Assembly: GCA_964593865.1 (NCBI GenBank)
Contig: CAZQKE010000001.1
Span: 1-38,836 of the forward strand
Reading direction: 5' to 3'
Length of the DNA stretch: 38,836 bases
Source: CAZQKE01 sp964593865
Lineage (GTDB): Bacteria > Chloroflexota > Anaerolineae > JAAYZQ01
Part shown: positions 33,963 to 38,836 of the stretch, piece by piece
Layout of the letters: the number at the start of each line of letters is the position of its first letter
Numbering within the stretch: position 1 is the first letter of the stretch
Position numbers and translations under genes: made by a program
The notes under the pieces: generated by a model
What the model saw: only the letters and a program-made list of their open reading frames with translations
What the model was told of the DNA's origin: nothing
The model's database searches: none

Positions 33963-35467
33963 GGTCTTTCCTCCCGCACCCAGACGGAGGCTACGCTATC
34001 CCGATGGACCTGACGCCAGCCTTCCGTTTCGGCCAGCACCACATCCAGCAGGCCGTCCTTTTCGGTGATGACGTAGCCGATGTCGTAACGGTCCAGCACA
34101 TCTTCCCAACCGGGGCGGGTCCAGTGGACGAGGACGTAGTCGTCCAGCACCGTGCCGTTGAGGGCATAGAGGTCGGTGCGTCCGTCTATGAACACCGGTT
34201 TTTCCGGGTAAAGGCTCCAGATGAGATAGCCCCCCCAGTTGTAGGTGTTGAACATCTGTCCCGGTAGCTCGTGATCGCGCAGGAATTCGGCGGCTTCCAG
34301 GGGCAGGCCCGCGCCCCACACCGCCGGATCCCGCAGGCGAACCAGATCTACGGCGGTTTTGGCCGCGGCGGCGGCGATGAGCAGCGCCAGGAGCACAAGA
34401 TTGAGTCGGGCGGCGGCAGGGCGCACCCGGCGGGGCGGTCGTGGATGGGCCAGAGGGCGCAACCAGGCCAGGTGTGGCCTTTGGGCCAGGTCGTCCAGGG
34501 CGGCGACGGCGTGGCGGCTCAACACCGGGGGAACGACCAGGGCAAAGAGGGCGATGTTGCGCACGGCCAGGAGGCTCATGTAGGCAAAGAGGCCCACCAA
34601 CGCCAGGTCGGTCCAATCGGCCCGGCGGCGGGAAAGGCCCAGGGCGGCCAGGGTCAGCAGCAGCAGCCAGATGAAGGGGTGGAGTTGCAGGTTGTGAAAG
34701 TCGGGAGAGGCCCATTCTTGGATGAAGTCCTGCAATGCGCCGATGCTTACCGTCTGGTAGGCATAGGGGATCATCTTGGCGGTGTTGGGGTTGAGCAGCA
34801 CGGCAGGGATGCTGAGCAGCAGTGCGATGATGAGGGGGCGGAAACGGAACGGGGAATCGGGAGGTGAGGGAGCGGTGAAGCGGTTGAAGGTTTCGCCGAT
34901 CAGGTAACAGCCCATCAACAGAAAGGCGATGACGTATCCGCCGTGGCAGTTGACCCACAGGGTGACCAAAGGGGGCAGAAGCCACAGCCAACGGGCATTC
35001 CCCGTGCTTTTGTAACGGTCCAGGATATGGGCGACGACGGCGGCCAGCAGCAAGGAGACGATCTGGGGACGGATGGACCAGATGATGGAGGAGGCTATCG
35101 CCGCCGGCAACACGGCAAAGGCGGCGAGGAAGGGCTTGCCGGTGCACCGGCGGTAGACCAGGGCAAAGGTCGCGGTGACGATGGCGGCCAGAAGGAGGGC
35201 CAGCCCGCCCAACCCTGCCACGCGGTAGACCGGCCAGAGCAGGACCTGTACCAGCCAACCGTGGTCAATCCACGGTTGACCGGCGACGGTGTGGGAAAAA
35301 GGGTCGGTGCGCAAAATCTCGCCCCGCTCCCACATGAGTTGCCCGCTTTTCAGATGCCACCAGGTATCGGTGTCTGCCGGTGGTCGGACGGCCATGGCAA
35401 AGATGGCCGCGAACAGCACGGCGATCAGCAGTTGGTGGGTGGTCGGCCCGGAAAACTTTCTCCACAT
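33959..35467 (-). CDS. Polytopic membrane protein, GT39-related
   Basis: 502 aa. N-terminal loop PPADTDTWWHLKSGQLM and FSHTVAGQPWIDHGWL, about nine hydrophobic segments, and a soluble tail with FNTYNWGGYLIWSLYP and PVFIDGRTDLYA. A Chloroflexota-type membrane protein; I place it near GT39 by layout only. The ATG at 35467 has AAAGG 10 nt upstream, 14 bp after the GT87 gene; a longer in-frame start would overlap that gene by nearly 400 nt. Coupled to the next GT39 by ATGA. Confidence 0.7.
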   Translation of the reverse strand: MWRKFSGPTTHQLLIAVLFAAIFAMAVRPPADTDTWWHLKSGQLMWERGEILRTDPFSHTVAGQPWIDHGWLVQVLLWPVYRVAGLGGLALLLAAIVTATFALVYRRCTGKPFLAAFAVLPAAIASSIIWSIRPQIVSLLLAAVVAHILDRYKSTGNARWLWLLPPLVTLWVNCHGGYVIAFLLMGCYLIGETFNRFTAPSPPDSPFRFRPLIIALLLSIPAVLLNPNTAKMIPYAYQTVSIGALQDFIQEWASPDFHNLQLHPFIWLLLLTLAALGLSRRRADWTDLALVGLFAYMSLLAVRNIALFALVVPPVLSRHAVAALDDLAQRPHLAWLRPLAHPRPPRRVRPAAARLNLVLLALLIAAAAAKTAVDLVRLRDPAVWGAGLPLEAAEFLRDHELPGQMFNTYNWGGYLIWSLYPEKPVFIDGRTDLYALNGTVLDDYVLVHWTRPGWEDVLDRYDIGYVITEKDGLLDVVLAETEGWRQVHRDSVASVWVREERP

Positions 35468-35481
35468 GCTTTTGTGCCTTT

Positions 35482-36711
35482 CTACACGATCCGTTTCCTT
35501 CGGCGGCGCACGGCGGGGTAGAGCGACATCAACCCTAAGCAGGTGCCTCCTATGATCAGTCTTTCGACGGCTTCCAACTGTTCCAAAGTTAGTGAAATGG
35601 AAAGAATCCAGGGTAAGACCAGGAGCACAAGCCAGGCCGCGGCATGTGCTGCTTTCCCTATCGGGTCGCGCCGATAGCGGGCCAGGATTAGGAACATGAG
35701 GGGCAGGGTTGTGATAGATAGATCGTAACCCCGGATGCGAGGTGTTGTGACCACCGTGACGGCGACGGTCAGGGCCAGGGCATATCCCAGGTGAGGAAAG
35801 GTCGGTGGGGGGCCTAGCGTGAGTCCTTTCTTCCGTTGAAGGCCTGCGGTTCGTAACCATACCCAGGCCGTTGGAGGCCAGAGGACGATCATCAACACCC
35901 GGCGCAGTATCTTGGCGGTTTGGGGAGAAAGGAAAAGGCTCCCTGCAACCCGTTCATATTGGGCCGGAGGGTGGAGAAAGTCGGGTAGCCAGTTGCCGAC
36001 AAAGGGCATAGGGAGCAGGATTAGCACCGAGAGGCACAATCCAAAAGCGATGATGAAGCGCCATCGTCTTTGCAGAAGGGCCAATCCCATCCACAGGGGG
36101 AGGAGCAGAAAAACCAACTGGGGCTTGATGATGGCCTGGGTCAGAGCGAGACCGGCCCAGAGGTCTTTTTTACGTTCCCACAGCCACCAGGTCAGCACCA
36201 GGAAAAAGAGGACCCAAATGGTGAACTGGCCCAATGCCCAAGAAAGGACGTTGTAACGAAAGAGGACGATGGTCAGGGCCAATCCTGCCACCTGCCAAGG
36301 CCGCAAACGACGGCGGGAAAGGGAGGCAAACAACACGGCCAATCCACCGAACATCAGCAACCCGGTCACCAGCCAGGCGGTGATGGCTGCCGGGAAGGGC
36401 AACCACAGATGAGGGATGGTAAAGGCGATGAAGAGGGGGTAGAGGAAGTGATGTTGGCTTTCCCCTTCTTCTAAACGGGCCGGACGACCGTAGATGCCCA
36501 TTTGGCTGCGGCGGGATACCTCTTCGCTGTAAGGACTGATGCCTTCGCGGAACATAGCCTGGACCCCTACCCAGCGCGGGTAGAGGTCGTAGCGGTTGCC
36601 TTGCCAGCGGACAAAGCTGCTGTAGATCACCCAGCCGATGGCGATAAGGGCCGACAGCAAAAGCAAGCCGATTACCAGAGATTGCCGTTCTACCGTGTTG
36701 CGTTCTTTCAT
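35482..36711 (-). CDS. GT87 (DUF2029) polytopic glycosyltransferase
   Basis: 409 aa, about ten hydrophobic segments. RYDLYPRWVGVQAMFREGISPYSEE is the outer loop; ALGQFTIWVLFFLVL and ALTQAIIKPQLVF follow, and RIRGYDLSITTLP. Very like the GT87 at 16780-18006 (SQMGIYGRPARLEEGESQHHF versus EAIYGRPARPDENQHGYAY). ATGA overlap with the GT39 upstream. Confidence 0.85.
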   Translation of the reverse strand: MKERNTVERQSLVIGLLLLSALIAIGWVIYSSFVRWQGNRYDLYPRWVGVQAMFREGISPYSEEVSRRSQMGIYGRPARLEEGESQHHFLYPLFIAFTIPHLWLPFPAAITAWLVTGLLMFGGLAVLFASLSRRRLRPWQVAGLALTIVLFRYNVLSWALGQFTIWVLFFLVLTWWLWERKKDLWAGLALTQAIIKPQLVFLLLPLWMGLALLQRRWRFIIAFGLCLSVLILLPMPFVGNWLPDFLHPPAQYERVAGSLFLSPQTAKILRRVLMIVLWPPTAWVWLRTAGLQRKKGLTLGPPPTFPHLGYALALTVAVTVVTTPRIRGYDLSITTLPLMFLILARYRRDPIGKAAHAAAWLVLLVLPWILSISLTLEQLEAVERLIIGGTCLGLMSLYPAVRRRRKRIV

Positions 36712-38654
36712 GGCGAACGTTGCCTCTTGAACAGGTAAATTGTATCGTCTCCGATTGTCGCTACCGGGCCAACGAGTTGAAACCGGTCCCCGTACCGTTC
36801 ATAGAAGACATCCAGCGTGACCCATACCCCTGGTACGAAAAAGACCCGTTCTGCTCCCTCAACCGCGTCCCAATGAGCATTTGCAATATCGGGAGGAAGA
36901 TAATATCGCACCGGTGCACTGATACAACATGCTTCAATAAAGATGGCGTCGCCCGGCTCCACCGCCGCGGCCAGATAGCGGGCGATCTCTCGGACTTTGT
37001 GACCTTCGTCTTGGTAATTGGGCCGTTGATCGTAAGGGACAAATTGGGTGAGATACTGAGGAGTGCCCAGCGCAAAGATCAAAAGGGCGATCAGAGCAGG
37101 CCCAAGACCGGGCAAGGGCGATCTCCAACGTAATCCCACGCGGTGCAGGCGGCGGACGACTTCGGACAAGAGGACATAGATGCCTCCTGCAGCCAGGACG
37201 TAAATGACCGTGACCGTGAACAACAGTGCCCGTGGGGTAGGGATGTTCATTCCTGTTGCGGCTTGTATTGCCACCAGCGCCGGAGGGACGCCCAGGATGC
37301 AGGCGATCAGGCCGAATGCTGCCGGTCGCGTGCGTATCAGCCGCACGGCTGCTGCCCCCAAGATGAGCAACACAACGCCGATACCGACGTACACCGGCAA
37401 TGGACCGGTAGTGACCGCAAAGATGTTTTGTCCTAGAAATGCGAAGAAAACGTCCAGACGCCGCAATCCCACATCGGATGGGTACAGGGAATAGCCGCGT
37501 AACCATCGCCAAAAGAAGGGATTGAGGTAGAGCAGTCCCGTCCAGGCGGCCAGGGCCAGCAGCAAACGACCCAGGGGAGCAGGATCGGGGCCGCGGGAAA
37601 AGAGGCGACGATTCAGCCATAGGGAAAGGGCAAAGACCGCCAGCGCAGCGCAAAAGTAAGCGGTGGTGGGGATGGTGTAAAGGGCCGGCACCAGGGCCGC
37701 TTCCACGGCGATCAAGCTGCCTTTCCCTTCCAGGAACATGACCAACCACGCCAGAGCCAACGTTGTCAGAAAGACGACCAGGGTATAGCCACGGGCGTTG
37801 TAACTATATTGCATCAACCAGGGCGAAAGGCCGGTCAAAGCCATAGCCCATAGGCCCACATGCCGGTTGAACAGGCGACGGCCCAGGAGATAAACGGCTC
37901 CCAGGCCCAGGATGGAGGCCAGAAAGGCGGGTAGACGGATGGCTGCTTCGCCATCCCCCAAGATCAAGGTTGAAAAATGGACAAGCACGGTGTGCAGGAA
38001 GTGGTTGTTGGGGCGGTCGTAAGCGGTGATCGCCGTCCACAAGTCTTGGGCGTAGTAGAGGAAGGTCACCGCCTCGTCGTAGAGCATCACGTTCCTCAAA
38101 TTGGCAGCTCTGGGTGCGATGGAAGCCAAGAGGACAAAGGCCACGGCCCCCCAATGGACCCGATCACCGGCGGAGGATGTTTTCAATCGGGCGGCCAAAG
38201 CCCGGCCTCGGCTGCGGAAGTCAAGTCGCCGGGCCGTCCAAAGGTGCCATCGGTCCCGTACCGCTTCCGGCGAAAGGACGCTGCCGAGGATGGTTCCCAC
38301 CAGGCACACCCCCCAGCCGATTAGCAAAGGAGCAATGGAGAGCAGAGCCGGATGTACCTGGCAGGTGAGCACGAGCAGGGGAACGGGGGCAAAGAGCAAC
38401 GGGCCGAGGAGGTGTAACCTCCGGGCCAAATGGGCTATCCGGCTTACTGCCGACCGCATTGCTTTCGGCCAAAACAGGCCCAGGCCCAGCCCCAGGTTGA
38501 TCAGGGTATAGACCACCACCAACAGGTTGTGGGCGGGGTAGAAGCGGGCCGCGGCAATGCCGACGGGTGGGCCGTTGCTTTTCAGCAGAGCGATCAACGC
38601 GCCCAGGCCCAGAATCGCTCCTCCGCTGCTGCATAGCCGGTATACCCGCTTCAT
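36708..38654 (-). CDS. GT39 family polytopic glycosyltransferase
   Basis: 648 aa. A long hydrophobic N-terminal part (about 170 residues) precedes the catalytic core: NVMLYDEAVTFLYYAQDLW, with the Asp-Glu expected in GT39, then NHFLHTVLVHFSTLILG, LASILGLGAVYLLGRRLF and YSYNARGYTLVVF. C-terminal soluble region with RPNYQDEGHKVREIARYL. ATG 38654 is 1 nt after the preceding stop. Confidence 0.87.
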   Translation of the reverse strand: MKRVYRLCSSGGAILGLGALIALLKSNGPPVGIAAARFYPAHNLLVVVYTLINLGLGLGLFWPKAMRSAVSRIAHLARRLHLLGPLLFAPVPLLVLTCQVHPALLSIAPLLIGWGVCLVGTILGSVLSPEAVRDRWHLWTARRLDFRSRGRALAARLKTSSAGDRVHWGAVAFVLLASIAPRAANLRNVMLYDEAVTFLYYAQDLWTAITAYDRPNNHFLHTVLVHFSTLILGDGEAAIRLPAFLASILGLGAVYLLGRRLFNRHVGLWAMALTGLSPWLMQYSYNARGYTLVVFLTTLALAWLVMFLEGKGSLIAVEAALVPALYTIPTTAYFCAALAVFALSLWLNRRLFSRGPDPAPLGRLLLALAAWTGLLYLNPFFWRWLRGYSLYPSDVGLRRLDVFFAFLGQNIFAVTTGPLPVYVGIGVVLLILGAAAVRLIRTRPAAFGLIACILGVPPALVAIQAATGMNIPTPRALLFTVTVIYVLAAGGIYVLLSEVVRRLHRVGLRWRSPLPGLGPALIALLIFALGTPQYLTQFVPYDQRPNYQDEGHKVREIARYLAAAVEPGDAIFIEACCISAPVRYYLPPDIANAHWDAVEGAERVFFVPGVWVTLDVFYERYGDRFQLVGPVATIGDDTIYLFKRQRSP

Positions 38655-38655
38655 T

Positions 38656-38836
38656 TTACCGTTCTCTGTTGCTTTCTAGGGTGATGCTGCCAAAGGCAGC
38701 GGCCAGATGTGGTTCTGTCGCCCCTTCGCCGACGATCAGGGCGACGGGCCGCATCCAGTCCATCGTCTCCAGGGCCGTGCCCGGCGCGGCCCCCCGGACG
38801 CCGATGATGGCCTGCCCCCAGCGGAAGCGGCCCCGC
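38656..38836 (-). CDS. C-terminal 59 residues of an unrecognised protein (partial)
   Basis: Open frame entering from the right edge and ending TAA at 38656: about 59 residues including GQAIIGVRGAAPGTALETMDWM and RPVALIVGEG. The 1-nt gap to the next ATG suggests an operonic gene. I do not recognise the family and could not judge its size. Confidence 0.6.
   Translation of the reverse strand, partial: RGRFRWGQAIIGVRGAAPGTALETMDWMRPVALIVGEGATEPHLAAAFGSITLESNRER

Overview
The window is a GC-rich bacterial chromosome segment. It holds 31 protein-coding genes (two cut by the window edges) and about eight readable sigma70-type promoters. I saw no tRNA, rRNA, CRISPR array or insertion sequence. The gene mix suggests Chloroflexota, perhaps an Anaerolineae or Caldilineae relative: a Ser/Thr kinase fused to a Reg_prop-like propeller, a DUF2330 protein, paired PPK2s, and many GT39/GT87 polytopic glycosyltransferases. 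That placement is inference from gene content, not a database result.

Left part (1-9.3 kb). A membrane Ser/Thr kinase with an outside beta-propeller runs off the left edge under a perfect-consensus promoter. After it come a DUF692-like (MNIO-type) predicted iron enzyme, a tandem array of a hairpin-rich non-coding repeat, and a thiamine-diphosphate enzyme with an altered cofactor motif. On the opposite strand lie a class III aminotransferase and a kinase-like protein of unknown function. The two strands meet in an 11-bp perfect hairpin that contains the aminotransferase stop codon. A GT39-like membrane protein is transcribed divergently from the kinase-like gene.

Middle (9.3-15.9 kb). A minus-strand operon encodes a ThiF/MoeB-type E1-like enzyme, a CYTH-CHAD protein and two PPK2-family polyphosphate kinases. 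Three of the four relate to inorganic polyphosphate. It diverges from class I fructose-1,6-bisphosphatase, which is translationally coupled to a DUF2330 membrane-anchored surface protein.

Right part (15.9-38.8 kb). Nineteen consecutive minus-strand genes form one surface-glycan/lipid-linked sugar region: five GT87 (DUF2029) and five GT39-like polytopic proteins, a dolichyl-phosphate-mannose-synthase-like GT2, an LPG-synthase/AglD-type membrane protein, two methyltransferases, an F420H2-dehydrogenase beta-like Fe-S protein, an alkaline-phosphatase-superfamily membrane enzyme, a small YLDPGSGS membrane protein and an SDR. Many neighbours overlap by ATGA. Strong promoters sit before the GT2 gene and before the small YLDPGSGS gene, so there are probably at least three transcription units. 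The likely logic is that GT2 makes polyprenyl-phosphate sugars, the flippase-like and polytopic GTs use them on the outer face, and the phosphatase-superfamily enzyme and methyltransferases decorate the product.

The most unusual points are: (i) a cassette of alkaline-phosphatase-like enzyme, 76-aa YLDPGSGS protein and a methyltransferase whose N-terminal half carries a kinase-like D-x4-N...D signature; (ii) the polyphosphate operon with an E1-like enzyme and a PPK2 with a polylysine tail; (iii) GT87-GT39-GT87 triads in mirror order; (iv) the kinase-like protein beside the aminotransferase; (v) the hairpin repeat family, present both as an array and as inverted remnants.
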